A stretch of DNA of 64,000 nucleotides. Source: CAVLDP01 sp963661945 (GTDB lineage: Bacteria; Bacillota; Clostridia; Lachnospirales; Lachnospiraceae). The notes under the pieces were generated by a model. It saw only the letters and a program-made list of their open reading frames with translations, was not told the DNA's origin and searched no databases. The stretch lies in the NCBI GenBank assembly GCA_963661945.1, contig CAVLDP010000001.1:1-64000 (forward strand), read 5' to 3'. The position numbers and the translations under genes were made by a program. Below are positions 24,054 through 33,278 of this stretch, piece by piece. Positions within the stretch are counted from its first letter, which is position 1, and the number at the start of each line of letters is the position of its first letter.

Positions 24054-25898
24054 ATGAGCGTTACAATCCAAACAGGAGATTTCTTGCACTTTGGGGCGAG
24101 AAGGGTTGAGGGAGGTTTGTCTCTTACCTTTCAAGCGAAGACGGAAGAGATGCCTGCAATCCTTATATATGATATTTCTACTTTACAACTTATTAAGAGA
24201 TTTGAATTGTCAAAAGAATATGCAAGAGGAAATGTATATTCTGTAATTCTCTCTGGACTGGAATGGGAGATGTGCTGTTATCTGTTAGAGATTAATGGGG
24301 AGTTGGTTCCAGATCCCTTCGCAAGAGGTATTGTTGGACGAGAAGTCTGGGCAGATGATAGCAGGTGGAAGAGCAATTATCAGGTATTCTGTCGCTTCCC
24401 AGAGAAACCCTATCAGTTTCAGAATAAGGCACCGGCTCTTCTGGATACTGATTTAGTCATTTATAAGATGCATATGCGTGGAATCACCATGGATACCGGT
24501 CTTTCTGAGGATATTCGCGGTAAGTCGGCAGGGTTTTTGAGGAAACTTAAGAATCTTAAGGAGCTTGGGATTACTGCGATAGAGTTTCAACCCCTATATG
24601 AATTTGAGGAGCTTAGATTTCAGGCAATATCTTCCGTTGATACAAGGGGTAGAATACATAAACAGTACAAGGAAGCATATGGACTGAACTACTGGGGCTA
24701 TGGAGCAGCTAATTATTTTGCGCCTAAGGCGTCTTACTTTGGAGAGAAGCCAGAATATAATATGAAGCAGATGATAGATAAGATGCATGGACTTGGCATG
24801 GAAATCTATCTGGAGATGAATTTTGTGCCAGAGGTTGATGATGATCTTATCATTAGTTGCCTTCGATTTTGGGCTATGGAATATGAGGTGGATGGCTTTC
24901 ATCTTATTGGAATGACAATTCCCATGGAACGAATTGCAAGAGATCCGTATCTTTCCAATTGTCGCATTTTTCATGATCATATTCCGGTGGAGCTTCTGTG
25001 CAAGGAGGAGTCTTCTCCACGAAAACATCTTTATATCTATAATGATGATTTCATCTATCCCCTTCGTAAATTACAGAATCATATGGATGGATCCCTGGTG
25101 GAGTTTTCCAATATGCTACGGCGCCAAAATGCATCCTACGGATTTGTAAATTATGCAGCATATAATACGGGTGGATTTACACTTCTCGATGCTTATTCCT
25201 ATTCAGAGAAGCATAATGAGGTAAATGGCGAAGACAATAGGGATGGCAATAATTACAACTGTAGTCATAATTATGGCATAGAAGGCGAGACTGCAAATAA
25301 ACAGATCAATTCACATCGACTTAAGAATGTTCGTACAGCTTTACTTTCTTGTATTCTAGGCCAGGGAATTCCTCTAATTTGTGCAGGGGATGAATGTGGC
25401 AATTCGCAAAAAGGGAATAATAACCCTTATGGGCAGGATAATGAACTTGCCTGGGTGAATTATCCGAGAAAAGCGTCCTATAAGAGACTATATCAGTATA
25501 CGAAGGATTTACTTTCTTTTCGGAGAGGGCACACCGTTCTTCGTAGCAGTAAACCGATAGAATTATCGGACTATCGACACACTGGTGCACCGGATGTAAG
25601 CTATCACGGCAGGGAACCGTGGATTATGTGGCTTAGCGATGATATGAAATCATTTGGCATATATTATAATGGCGCGTATGGACTGAATGGCCGAGAAGAT
25701 GATGTCATGCTTTGCTTCAATTTCTATCTGGAGGAGGATACACTTTCACTACCTCGATTGCCACGGGGGAGGGCATGGTATCTTGTGACGAATACCGTAG
25801 ATGAGAGCTTCGAAGTAGAAGAGAAGCTTCTTACGGAGACAATTACGCTTCCTGGCGGAAGTGCGTCAATTTTAATTGGACATAAGAAAGAGAGATGA
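24054..25898 (+). CDS. GH13-fold (GlgX/pullulanase-like) protein without catalytic residues
   Basis: The 614-residue protein has an N-terminal beta-sandwich (about 1-120), an alpha-amylase barrel (about 135-480) and a C-terminal beta domain. The scaffold is clearly GlgX-like: GITAIEFQPLYEFEE, LNYWGYGAANYFAP, and EKHNEVNGEDNRDG. The four catalytic regions are broken, though. Region I reads IYLEMNFV instead of DVVFNH; region II reads VDGFHLIG where the nucleophile Asp should be (near 280); region III reads LYIYNDD where Glu is expected; region IV reads YNTGGFTL instead of AHDGFTL. It is therefore probably a non-catalytic glucan-binding or regulatory protein. GGGGGA precedes the start. It leads a transcript with DUF5662 and trpS. 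Confidence 0.8.
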   Translation: MSVTIQTGDFLHFGARRVEGGLSLTFQAKTEEMPAILIYDISTLQLIKRFELSKEYARGNVYSVILSGLEWEMCCYLLEINGELVPDPFARGIVGREVWADDSRWKSNYQVFCRFPEKPYQFQNKAPALLDTDLVIYKMHMRGITMDTGLSEDIRGKSAGFLRKLKNLKELGITAIEFQPLYEFEELRFQAISSVDTRGRIHKQYKEAYGLNYWGYGAANYFAPKASYFGEKPEYNMKQMIDKMHGLGMEIYLEMNFVPEVDDDLIISCLRFWAMEYEVDGFHLIGMTIPMERIARDPYLSNCRIFHDHIPVELLCKEESSPRKHLYIYNDDFIYPLRKLQNHMDGSLVEFSNMLRRQNASYGFVNYAAYNTGGFTLLDAYSYSEKHNEVNGEDNRDGNNYNCSHNYGIEGETANKQINSHRLKNVRTALLSCILGQGIPLICAGDECGNSQKGNNNPYGQDNELAWVNYPRKASYKRLYQYTKDLLSFRRGHTVLRSSKPIELSDYRHTGAPDVSYHGREPWIMWLSDDMKSFGIYYNGAYGLNGREDDVMLCFNFYLEEDTLSLPRLPRGRAWYLVTNTVDESFEVEEKLLTETITLPGGSASILIGHKKER

Positions 25899-25899
25899 A

Positions 25900-26436
25900 A
25901 TGAAGGCTTTAGAACATTTCAAGACGATAACGCATCATAGACATCTGGTTATGAAGCGTTGTTTCAAGGTGGGCCTGTATTATCAGGGCCTGACCCACGA
26001 TCTGTCTAAATATTCCTGGACAGAATTTCGCGTAGGAGCGAAGTATTACCAAGGGACGAGGAGCCCGAATAATGCGGAGCGAGAGGATATCGGATATTCT
26101 ACCGCCTGGCTTCACCATAAGGGTAGGAATAAGCATCATCTGGAATATTGGATTGATTATAATTTGGGCGAAGGGTCAGCAATGTGTGGTATGAAGATGC
26201 CGACCAAATATGTCGTTGAGATGCTCATGGATCGACTGAGCGCCTGTGAGAATTATATGAAGGAAGACTTTACGAAAGAGAGTGCTTTAGAGTACTATAG
26301 AAAAGGTGTGGATCATTATCTGATTCACGAAGAGACAGCAGCACTTCTTGAATCTATGCTTGTCATGGTGGCTGAGAAGGGCGAAGAAGAGACCTTTGAC
26401 TATATTCGAAGGAATATCTTACATAATAAGAAATAG
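25900..26436 (+). CDS. DUF5662-family protein
   Basis: The 178-residue soluble protein starts at ATG 25900, immediately after the GH13-like stop, with AAGAGAGAG as ribosome site. A TTG eight codons earlier is less likely. Many histidines are placed as in metal-dependent hydrolases: THHRHLVMKRC, LTHDLSKYSW (an HD pair), LHHKGRNKHHLEYW and DHYLIHEE. This pattern fits DUF5662 from memory and resembles HD-type phosphohydrolases. The substrate is unknown. It lies between the GH13-like gene and trpS in a tight run. Confidence 0.7.
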   Translation: MKALEHFKTITHHRHLVMKRCFKVGLYYQGLTHDLSKYSWTEFRVGAKYYQGTRSPNNAEREDIGYSTAWLHHKGRNKHHLEYWIDYNLGEGSAMCGMKMPTKYVVEMLMDRLSACENYMKEDFTKESALEYYRKGVDHYLIHEETAALLESMLVMVAEKGEEETFDYIRRNILHNKK

Positions 26437-26449
26437 AGGGTTATTTGAA

Positions 26450-27457
26450 ATGAGTGATGATAAGAAAATCTTATATAGCGGAATGCAGGCTACGAATACA
26501 CTTACCCTGGGTAATTACCTGGGAGCACTTAAGAATTGGGTGAATCTGAATGAGGAATATGATTGCTTCTTTGGCGTTATGGATTTGCATTCCCTTACAG
26601 TTCGACAGAATCCAGCAGACTTTCGCCAGAATGCAAGAAAGCTCTATGCACTCTATATTGCTGCAGGATTAGATCCAGAGAAGAACTGTGTATATTTTCA
26701 GTCGCATGTGTCACAGCATGCAGAGCTTGCCTGGATTTTGAATTGCTATACCTATATTGGAGAGCTGAATCGTATGACTCAGTTCAAGGACAAGGCAAGT
26801 AAGCACCAGGACAATGTAAATGCAGGTCTATTTACCTATCCTGTTCTTATGGCAGCAGATATTCTTCTCTATCAGGCCGATGTGGTTCCTGTTGGCAAGG
26901 ATCAGAAGCAGCATCTTGAGATCACCAGAGATATCGCAGAGCGTTTTAATAGTATCTATGGGGATGTTTTCACTGTTCCAGAACCATATTTTGGACAGAA
27001 TGGAGCCAGAGTTATGTCGCTTCAGGACCCAATGCATAAGATGTCTAAATCGGATGAGAATGCCAATGCTACAATTCTGCTTCTTGATGACAAGGATACG
27101 ATTATTCGCAAATTCAAGAAGGCAGTTACGGATTCTGAAGGCGTGGTACGCTATAGAGAGGAACAGCCAGGAATTAGTAATTTGATGGAGATCTATAGTG
27201 CGGTTACTGGTTCTTCCTATGAAGAGATTGAGAGAGAGTTTGAAGGACATGGTTATGGCGACTTCAAGCTTGCTGTCGGAGAGGCAGTTGCAGATGAGCT
27301 TGCGCCTCTACAGAAGAGATATGAAGAACTGATGGCGGACAAGGCTTATATTGAGAACTGTATCAAGAATAATGATGCCAAGGCAAGATACTTCTCAAAT
27401 AAGACCTTGCGTAAGGTTCGAAAGAAGGTTGGTCTTACTGACTTAATCCTCGATTAA
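26450..27457 (+). CDS. trpS: Tryptophan--tRNA ligase
   Basis: The 335-residue enzyme starts at ATG 26450, behind AGAGGG; an upstream in-frame ATG at 26348 lies in the DUF5662 gene and would add 34 unrelated residues. TNTLTLGNYLGAL is the HIGH-type motif region and KMSKSDENA is an intact KMSKS loop. Length fits bacterial TrpRS. No T-box leader is seen; the gene depends on the upstream transcript. Its last 15 bases overlap the end of the leftward pseudouridine synthase gene. Confidence 0.95.
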   Translation: MSDDKKILYSGMQATNTLTLGNYLGALKNWVNLNEEYDCFFGVMDLHSLTVRQNPADFRQNARKLYALYIAAGLDPEKNCVYFQSHVSQHAELAWILNCYTYIGELNRMTQFKDKASKHQDNVNAGLFTYPVLMAADILLYQADVVPVGKDQKQHLEITRDIAERFNSIYGDVFTVPEPYFGQNGARVMSLQDPMHKMSKSDENANATILLLDDKDTIIRKFKKAVTDSEGVVRYREEQPGISNLMEIYSAVTGSSYEEIEREFEGHGYGDFKLAVGEAVADELAPLQKRYEELMADKAYIENCIKNNDAKARYFSNKTLRKVRKKVGLTDLILD

Positions 27458-28336
27458 ATCCTTAAAATCAGCTGGAAGTGCTGATTCAAAGGTCATTTCC
27501 TGTCTGGTTATGGGGTGCTTAATCGTTAGACTTCTTGCATGCAAGGCCTGACGGGCCATTGTGTGATCATCTGGATTATAGAGGAAATCGCCAAGGAGCG
27601 GATGATTAATCGATGCCATATGGACTCGGATTTGGTGGGTCCGGCCGGTTTCGGTATGAATAGAGACGAGAGAGAAATCTCTTGTCTCTTTTTTCATATA
27701 GGAGATTCTTTTGTAATGCGTGATTGCATCCTTGCCATTCTCATAATCAATACAGCGAAGGATTGTAGATTCAAAGAGGCGACCAATTGGTGCGCAAATC
27801 GTGCCAGAATCATTTACTTTACCACTTACTATGGCGAGATATTCCTTGTCATAGGTATGGGATTTCATGGAATCGTTTAGAATTGCAGCACTTAACATAT
27901 TCTTGGCAATTAGTACAATTCCACTTGTATCACGGTCAAGTCTTGTCATACAACGATAGATAAATGGAGATTCATTTTCTCTATAATAGTACATGAGGGC
28001 GTTGGCCAGAGAGTCGTCGTAATGGTTCTGCGATGGATGGATAGGCATCCCAGCAGGCTTATCTATGATAAGAATATCTTCGTCTTCGTAGATAATTGTT
28101 AGAGGCATCTTTTTCTGGCAGATGTTCTCATGAGACTTGATTTCAGGGATAGATATGGAGAGGGTATCATTTGGCTCTAATGGGGTATAGAGCATGGAAG
28201 GCAAGCTATTCAGTAATACAAGATTTACATCCGCCTTAAGGAGACGAAGAATCGTTTTTGGATAGCCTAGTTCTTCGAGATAAGAACGGATGCTTTTCTT
28301 TGGAGTTTTTATTTGATAGGTAAGTGTTCGTTTCAT
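27443..28336 (-). CDS. RluA-family RNA pseudouridine synthase
   Basis: The 297-residue enzyme converts uridine to pseudouridine in RNA, probably rRNA. An S4-like N-terminal segment (about 1-70) comes first. The catalytic region has IIYEDEDILIIDKPAGMPIH, then CMTRLDRDTSGIV with the active-site Asp (near residue 135), and later HTETGRTHQIRVHM. These are the RluA/RluD signatures. Its exact target base cannot be told by eye. It is convergent with trpS and overlaps it by 15 bases, with no terminator hairpin visible between them. Confidence 0.88.
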   Translation of the reverse strand: MKRTLTYQIKTPKKSIRSYLEELGYPKTILRLLKADVNLVLLNSLPSMLYTPLEPNDTLSISIPEIKSHENICQKKMPLTIIYEDEDILIIDKPAGMPIHPSQNHYDDSLANALMYYYRENESPFIYRCMTRLDRDTSGIVLIAKNMLSAAILNDSMKSHTYDKEYLAIVSGKVNDSGTICAPIGRLFESTILRCIDYENGKDAITHYKRISYMKKETRDFSLVSIHTETGRTHQIRVHMASINHPLLGDFLYNPDDHTMARQALHARSLTIKHPITRQEMTFESALPADFKDLIED

Positions 28337-28363
28337 ATTTCATAAATTATAACAGAATCTTCG

Positions 28364-28392
28364 TTGAATTTTCTCATAATTCTTGTTATGAT
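28364..28392 (+). promoter_or_regulatory. Sigma-A promoter of yifB-dprA-topA-codY
   Basis: TTGAAT (28364-28369) and TATGAT (28387-28392), with an extended TGT before the latter, are 17 bases apart. The start point would be about 65 bases before the yifB ATG. A CodY-like operator fills the spacer. Confidence 0.7.
28367..28381. promoter_or_regulatory. Candidate CodY operator
   Basis: AATTTTCTCATAATT matches the CodY consensus AATTTTCWGAAAATT at 13 of 15 positions (mismatches at positions 9 and 11). It lies between the minus-35 and minus-10 elements, where a bound repressor would block transcription. CodY itself is encoded by the last gene of this run, so the site would form a feedback loop. 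Confidence 0.55.
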
Positions 28393-28465
28393 TAGTAAGT
28401 CTTAAAATTCATACGTCTTTCGACGATAAATTCCCGTTTTTTTACAATTTTATAAGGAGAGTTAT

Positions 28466-30016
28466 ATGTATAGTACTGTAACTACGGCTATTGTGATTGG
28501 CATAGACTCAATCTTAGTTCAGGTAGAGGCTGATGTCAGTGATGGTATGCCAGTATTTAACATGGTAGGTTTTCTCTCGGCAGAAGTTAAGGAAGCCAAG
28601 GAGCGAGTTCGTACTGCCCTTAGGAATTCAGGCTTTACACTTCCTGTTAAGCGGATTACGGTGAATATTTCACCCGCCAGTATTAGGAAGAGCGGATCTG
28701 GATTTGATTTGCCCATTGCTGTTGCAATCCTTGCGGCACTTGGAGTAATCGATGACAAGAAATTATCTTCTACCGCCATGATTGGTGAGCTTGGGCTAAA
28801 TGGGCAAGTGACGAGTGTATGCGGTGTTCTTCCGATGGTCCTGGCTGCGAAGGAGGCGGGGATTGAGACCTTGCTGATTCCAGTTAGTAATGTTCGAGAG
28901 TCAAATCTTGTATCCGGGCTAAGAATTGTACCAGTTTCAAGTCTACGGGATGTGATTGTTTATTTGAATGATGGACAGCTTACAATGGATGCGGTTCAGC
29001 TTCTTGAGGATCAGCCACCGACACATCCACCTGAAGTTTTGCCGGATGATTTTGCTGATATTCAAGGACAGACGCTTGTTCGAAGGGCAGCGGAGGTTGC
29101 TTCTTGTGGGATGCATAATCTGCTTCTTATCGGACCACCGGGTGCAGGAAAGACCATGATTGCCAGGTGCATTCCATCGATTCTTCCACCAATGACAGAG
29201 GAGGAACAACTAGAGGTATCGAAGATCTATAGTGTAAGCGGCATGTTTGAGAACTGTGCGAATCTTATTGACCAGAGACCATTTCGAAATCCACATCATA
29301 CCATTTCTCCGAATGCCTTGACGGGAGGAGGCACGCATCCGAAGCCTGGTGAAATTACGCTTGCACATAGAGGAGTTCTATTCTTAGATGAGCTTCCTGA
29401 ATTTCAGAAGAATACACTTGAAGTTCTACGGCAGCCGATGGAGGATAAGGTGGTTCATATCTCAAGAGTACAGGGCTCCTATGATTTTCCATCAGATTTT
29501 ATGCTTGTTGCAGCGATGAACCCTTGCAACTGTGGCTATTATCCGGATCTTCATAAATGTCGCTGCAATCACAAGTCTATTCAGAATTATCTGTCCAGGA
29601 TTAGTCAGCCCTTGCTTGATCGAATTGATATTTCAGTTAGTACACCGCAGGTAAGCTTTATGGAACTTACAAGTACTGAAAAGGGGGAAGATTCTGCTAC
29701 GATTCGGGAGCGCGTTCTTAGATGCCATGAGATACAAAAGGATCGCTTCCATGGAACGGAGATTCATTTCAATTCACAGATTCCGTCAGCTATGATTGAT
29801 GAATATTGTCCACTTGGGGTAGATGAACTTGAGCTGGCACGTAGAATCTATATGGAGCATAACTTAACAGCGAGAACCTACCATAAGCTACTTAGAGTTG
29901 CAAGGACCATTGCTGATCTGGATGCTTCGAAGGATATTAAGAAGATTCATCTTAAGGAAGCATCGATGTATCGAGGAATAGAGAAGAATTATTTTGAGCA
30001 TGAATTTGGCTTTTAG
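28466..30016 (+). CDS. yifB: YifB/ComM-family Mg chelatase-like AAA+ ATPase
   Basis: The 516-residue protein has an N-terminal Lon-like fold (about 1-170; MVGFLSAEVKEAKERVRTAL and FDLPIAVAILAALG), a AAA+ core with Walker A GPPGAGKT (about 221-229) and LFLDELPEF, a CNCGYYPDLHKCRC zinc-type loop, and a C-terminal Mg-chelatase lid. In naturally transformable bacteria ComM drives branch migration of incoming DNA, and its place beside dprA agrees with that. AAGGAGA precedes the ATG. It is the first gene of the CodY-linked run. Confidence 0.93.
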   Translation: MYSTVTTAIVIGIDSILVQVEADVSDGMPVFNMVGFLSAEVKEAKERVRTALRNSGFTLPVKRITVNISPASIRKSGSGFDLPIAVAILAALGVIDDKKLSSTAMIGELGLNGQVTSVCGVLPMVLAAKEAGIETLLIPVSNVRESNLVSGLRIVPVSSLRDVIVYLNDGQLTMDAVQLLEDQPPTHPPEVLPDDFADIQGQTLVRRAAEVASCGMHNLLLIGPPGAGKTMIARCIPSILPPMTEEEQLEVSKIYSVSGMFENCANLIDQRPFRNPHHTISPNALTGGGTHPKPGEITLAHRGVLFLDELPEFQKNTLEVLRQPMEDKVVHISRVQGSYDFPSDFMLVAAMNPCNCGYYPDLHKCRCNHKSIQNYLSRISQPLLDRIDISVSTPQVSFMELTSTEKGEDSATIRERVLRCHEIQKDRFHGTEIHFNSQIPSAMIDEYCPLGVDELELARRIYMEHNLTARTYHKLLRVARTIADLDASKDIKKIHLKEASMYRGIEKNYFEHEFGF

Positions 30017-30024
30017 GAGAGATA

Positions 30025-31113
30025 ATGAGGGAATATAGTGTATGGCTTGCAAGCTTAAAGGGGATATCTAATAAGAAGAAAATAGAATTAAGCCAAGCCT
30101 TTGGAGGGGCAGAAGGCCTATATAAGGCATATGATTCGCAGCTTAGAGAATCTGGCATCCTAACTAAGGAGGAGATAGAGTGCCTTCATAAGCATAGGGA
30201 ACAATTTGATTTTGTGCGGCAGATAGATCGACTTAAGACTCTTGATATTGATTTTGTATCGATAGAAGAATCGGAATTTCCTTATCGTCTAAGTCAGATT
30301 CCAGGACCACCCTATGGCCTGTATTATCGTGGGAAGTTACTTGATGATAAGAAGACGATATCAATTGTTGGCGCAAGAGCATGCTCACAGTATGGAAGAG
30401 CAGTAGCAGAAGAGCTATCGTCAGCACTTACTTCTATGGGGTATGTAATTGTTAGTGGTATGGCACGCGGAATTGATGCGATAGCACATAGAGCTTGTCT
30501 CAAAGAGGGCGGTAGAACGATTGCAGTCTTTGGCTGTGGGGTAGACGTTTGCTATCCGCATGAGAATCTGGAGTTGTATCATAGAATTCCAGAAGCTGGT
30601 TGCCTGTTTTCAGAATTTCCACCTGGTACAGAGCCGCTGGGAGCATATTTTCCATCAAGAAATAGAATTATATCGGGGCTCTCGGATGGCGTTATTGTAA
30701 TTGAGGCTAGAGAGAGAAGCGGTACATTGATCACAGCTGATTTTGCTCTGGAACAGGGACGGGATGTCTATGCGCTTCCGGGCAGAATTACAGATCCTTT
30801 GTCTATGGGCTGCAATAAGCTTATTGCAGAAGGTGCTTATATGATTCGCTCTACCGAGGAACTTCTTTCTGGCATGGTTAGTGAAGATTCAACTGGTTCG
30901 GCCCTTGTATCGATCCAGGACCCTAGGAATTTGAACCTTGAAAAAGAAGAATTCATGGTGTATAGTTGTTTAGATTTCTATGCCAAAAGCATAGAAGATA
31001 TCTGCAATGAGACAAACCTCCCCTTAATTCAGCTTCTGTCCTATATCATGGATCTATGTGATAAGGGACTGATTAAGGAATGTTTTAAGAATCAATATAT
31101 TAGAATCCGTTGA
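30025..31113 (+). CDS. dprA: DNA processing protein DprA (Smf)
   Basis: The 362-residue protein loads RecA on incoming single-stranded DNA. A SAM-like N-terminal region (about 1-70) precedes the Rossmann-like core, with SIVGARACSQYGR, VSGMARGIDAIAHR, FGCGVDVCYP, FPSRNRIISGLSDG and ERSGTLITADFALEQGR, all typical of DprA. A short winged-helix-like end follows. GGAGAG just after the yifB stop is its ribosome site. With yifB it forms a competence-type pair, but no other competence gene is in view. Confidence 0.94.
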   Translation: MREYSVWLASLKGISNKKKIELSQAFGGAEGLYKAYDSQLRESGILTKEEIECLHKHREQFDFVRQIDRLKTLDIDFVSIEESEFPYRLSQIPGPPYGLYYRGKLLDDKKTISIVGARACSQYGRAVAEELSSALTSMGYVIVSGMARGIDAIAHRACLKEGGRTIAVFGCGVDVCYPHENLELYHRIPEAGCLFSEFPPGTEPLGAYFPSRNRIISGLSDGVIVIEARERSGTLITADFALEQGRDVYALPGRITDPLSMGCNKLIAEGAYMIRSTEELLSGMVSEDSTGSALVSIQDPRNLNLEKEEFMVYSCLDFYAKSIEDICNETNLPLIQLLSYIMDLCDKGLIKECFKNQYIRIR

Positions 31114-31129
31114 AGGAGAAATAGTTACT

Positions 31130-33172
31130 ATGGCGAAGAATCTTGTGATTGTGGAGTCCCCAGCCAAGGTTAAGACAATCAAGAAATTCTTGGGGAAGAA
31201 TTATGAAGTTCTTGCATCCAATGGGCATGTAAGAGACTTGCCTAAGAGCCAACTCGGGATTGATGTAGAACATGACTACGAGCCTAAGTATATTACAATT
31301 CGTGGCAAGGGAGACTTACTTGCATCACTTCGTAAGGAAGCAAAGAAGGCTGATAAGATTTATCTTGCAACTGACCCGGACCGCGAAGGTGAGGCAATTT
31401 CATGGCATTTGATTACAGCGCTGAAGCTTGAAGATAAGGAATACTATCGAATCAGCTTTAATGAGATTACCAAGTCTGCTGTGAAGAATGCAATGAAGAA
31501 TCCTAGAGAAATCGACATGGATCTTGTGGATTCTCAGCAGGCAAGAAGAGTCTTAGACCGTATGGTTGGTTATAAGATTAGTCCACTTCTTTGGGCCAAG
31601 GTGAAGAGAGGACTTAGTGCTGGACGAGTACAGTCAGCTGCTCTTTCTATTATATGTGATAGAGAAGCAGAGATTGATGCCTTCATTCCTAAGGAATATT
31701 ATACGCTCGATGTAGATTTGTCTGTGGAGGGCGCGAAGAAGAATATCACAGCTTCCTTCTACGGAGATAAATCTGGCAAGATGGAGATCTCGGATAAGGC
31801 AAGCCTGGATTCTATTATGAAGGCAACCGAGGGTGAGAAATTCTTCGTAGATGATATCAAGCTTTCAACTCGAGAGAAGAAGGCTCCGCTTCCTTTTACT
31901 ACGAGTACCATGCAACAGGAAGCCTTTAAGGCACTCAATTTTAATATCCAGAAGACAATGCGAATTGCGCAGAAGCTCTATGAGGATGGTATGATTACAT
32001 ATCTTCGTACAGATTCGATTCGAGTTTCTGAAGAAGCGCAGGCTATGGCCAAAGAATTTATTTTCACAAATTATGGAGAGGAGTTCTATGGCTACAAGGG
32101 CGCTGCTTCCTCTAAGAAGGCATCAAAGATTCAAGATGCTCACGAGGCAATTCGTCCTTCCGATATGAATCGAACACCAACGGATATGAAGTCAAGTCTG
32201 TCTCGTGATGAGTTCCGTCTGTATCAGCTGATCTGGAAGCGATTTGCTGCCAGCCAGATGAGCCCAGCTAAATATGAGACTACATCAGTGAAATTTGGTG
32301 CAGGAGACTATAGGTTCTCTGCAGCATCATCTAAGCGTGTATTTGACGGATTTATGCTTGTATACACTAGTGCAGATGATGAAGGAGAAGAGGCTTCTCC
32401 ACTTCTTGATGTTCTGAATAAGGATTCCAAGATTACCTTCAAGGCGTTTGAGGAAAAGCAGCACTTTACTCAGCCACCTGCTCATTTTACAGAAGCAACC
32501 TTAGTTCGTACTCTTGAGGAACTTGGTATTGGAAGACCAAGTACATATTCGCCAATTATTACGACAATCACCAAGAGACATTATATTACCAAAGAAGGTA
32601 AGTCGATTTTCATTACAGAGCTTGGTGAAGTGGTCAATGATATCATGAAGGAATCCTTCCCAACAATTGTGGATGAGAGATTTACCGCGAATATGGAATC
32701 GCTGCTTGATGGAGTAGAAGAAGGCAAGGTGAATTGGAAGTCCGTTGTATCTAATTTCTATCCGGATCTGGATGAATCTGTGAAGAAGGCAGAAGAAGAG
32801 TTAGAGAAGGTTGAGATTCGCGACGAAGAGACAGATGTAATCTGCGAGAATTGTGGCCGAAATATGGTAATCAAATATGGACCTCATGGCAAGTTCTTAG
32901 CGTGCCCAGGTTTCCCTGACTGCCGTAATACAAAGCCGTATCTTGAGAAGATTGGAGTTAGCTGTCCAAAATGTAAGAAGGACATCGTCATTCGTAAGAC
33001 AAAGAAGGGACGCCGTTTCTATGGATGCGAGGAGTATCCAGAGTGCGATTTTATGAGTTGGCAGAAACCTGTTCAAAAACCATGTCCAACTTGCGGTAAT
33101 TTTATGGTTGAGAAGGGCAATAAGCTCGTTTGTAGCGACAATAACTGCGGATACACTGAAACTGTGCGATAG
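31130..33172 (+). CDS. topA: DNA topoisomerase I
   Basis: The 680-residue type IA topoisomerase relaxes negative supercoils. A TOPRIM domain opens the protein (VIVESPAKVKTIKKFLG; ATDPDREGEAISWH). The active-site tyrosine is Y291 in MITYLRTDSIR. Two complete four-cysteine zinc ribbons follow near residues 570-650 (CENCGRNM..., CPKCKK...), with a third, CPTCGN...CSDNNCGY, at the end, so the tail is complete. It starts 16 bases after dprA, behind GAAGGAGAAA. In Bacillus subtilis the same dprA-topA order occurs. Confidence 0.96.
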   Translation: MAKNLVIVESPAKVKTIKKFLGKNYEVLASNGHVRDLPKSQLGIDVEHDYEPKYITIRGKGDLLASLRKEAKKADKIYLATDPDREGEAISWHLITALKLEDKEYYRISFNEITKSAVKNAMKNPREIDMDLVDSQQARRVLDRMVGYKISPLLWAKVKRGLSAGRVQSAALSIICDREAEIDAFIPKEYYTLDVDLSVEGAKKNITASFYGDKSGKMEISDKASLDSIMKATEGEKFFVDDIKLSTREKKAPLPFTTSTMQQEAFKALNFNIQKTMRIAQKLYEDGMITYLRTDSIRVSEEAQAMAKEFIFTNYGEEFYGYKGAASSKKASKIQDAHEAIRPSDMNRTPTDMKSSLSRDEFRLYQLIWKRFAASQMSPAKYETTSVKFGAGDYRFSAASSKRVFDGFMLVYTSADDEGEEASPLLDVLNKDSKITFKAFEEKQHFTQPPAHFTEATLVRTLEELGIGRPSTYSPIITTITKRHYITKEGKSIFITELGEVVNDIMKESFPTIVDERFTANMESLLDGVEEGKVNWKSVVSNFYPDLDESVKKAEEELEKVEIRDEETDVICENCGRNMVIKYGPHGKFLACPGFPDCRNTKPYLEKIGVSCPKCKKDIVIRKTKKGRRFYGCEEYPECDFMSWQKPVQKPCPTCGNFMVEKGNKLVCSDNNCGYTETVR

Positions 33173-33215
33173 AATGTGTTCTTTTTGTGAAATCTTCAAA
33201 TAATTATTGAAAAGT

Positions 33216-33258
33216 TTGACAGTTGATGATATGATGTCAAAACGAGTTGTGTTATAAA
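33216..33258 (+). promoter_or_regulatory. Possible codY promoter and inverted repeat
   Basis: The 106 bases between topA and codY contain an extended minus-10 TGTTATAAA (33250-33258). An upstream inverted repeat, TTTGACA with TGTCAAA (about 33215-33241), has 13 bases between its arms. The TTGACA within it is too far from the minus-10 to be its minus-35. This may be a regulated internal promoter for codY. I rate it weakly. Confidence 0.3.
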
Positions 33259-33278
33259 GAATAGATTGGAGTGCGCAA

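Noticed and set aside
26437..26449. T-box leader for trpS
   Set aside because: Only 13 bases separate trpS from the preceding gene; there is no room for a T-box, and none is seen before glnS, argS or gltX.
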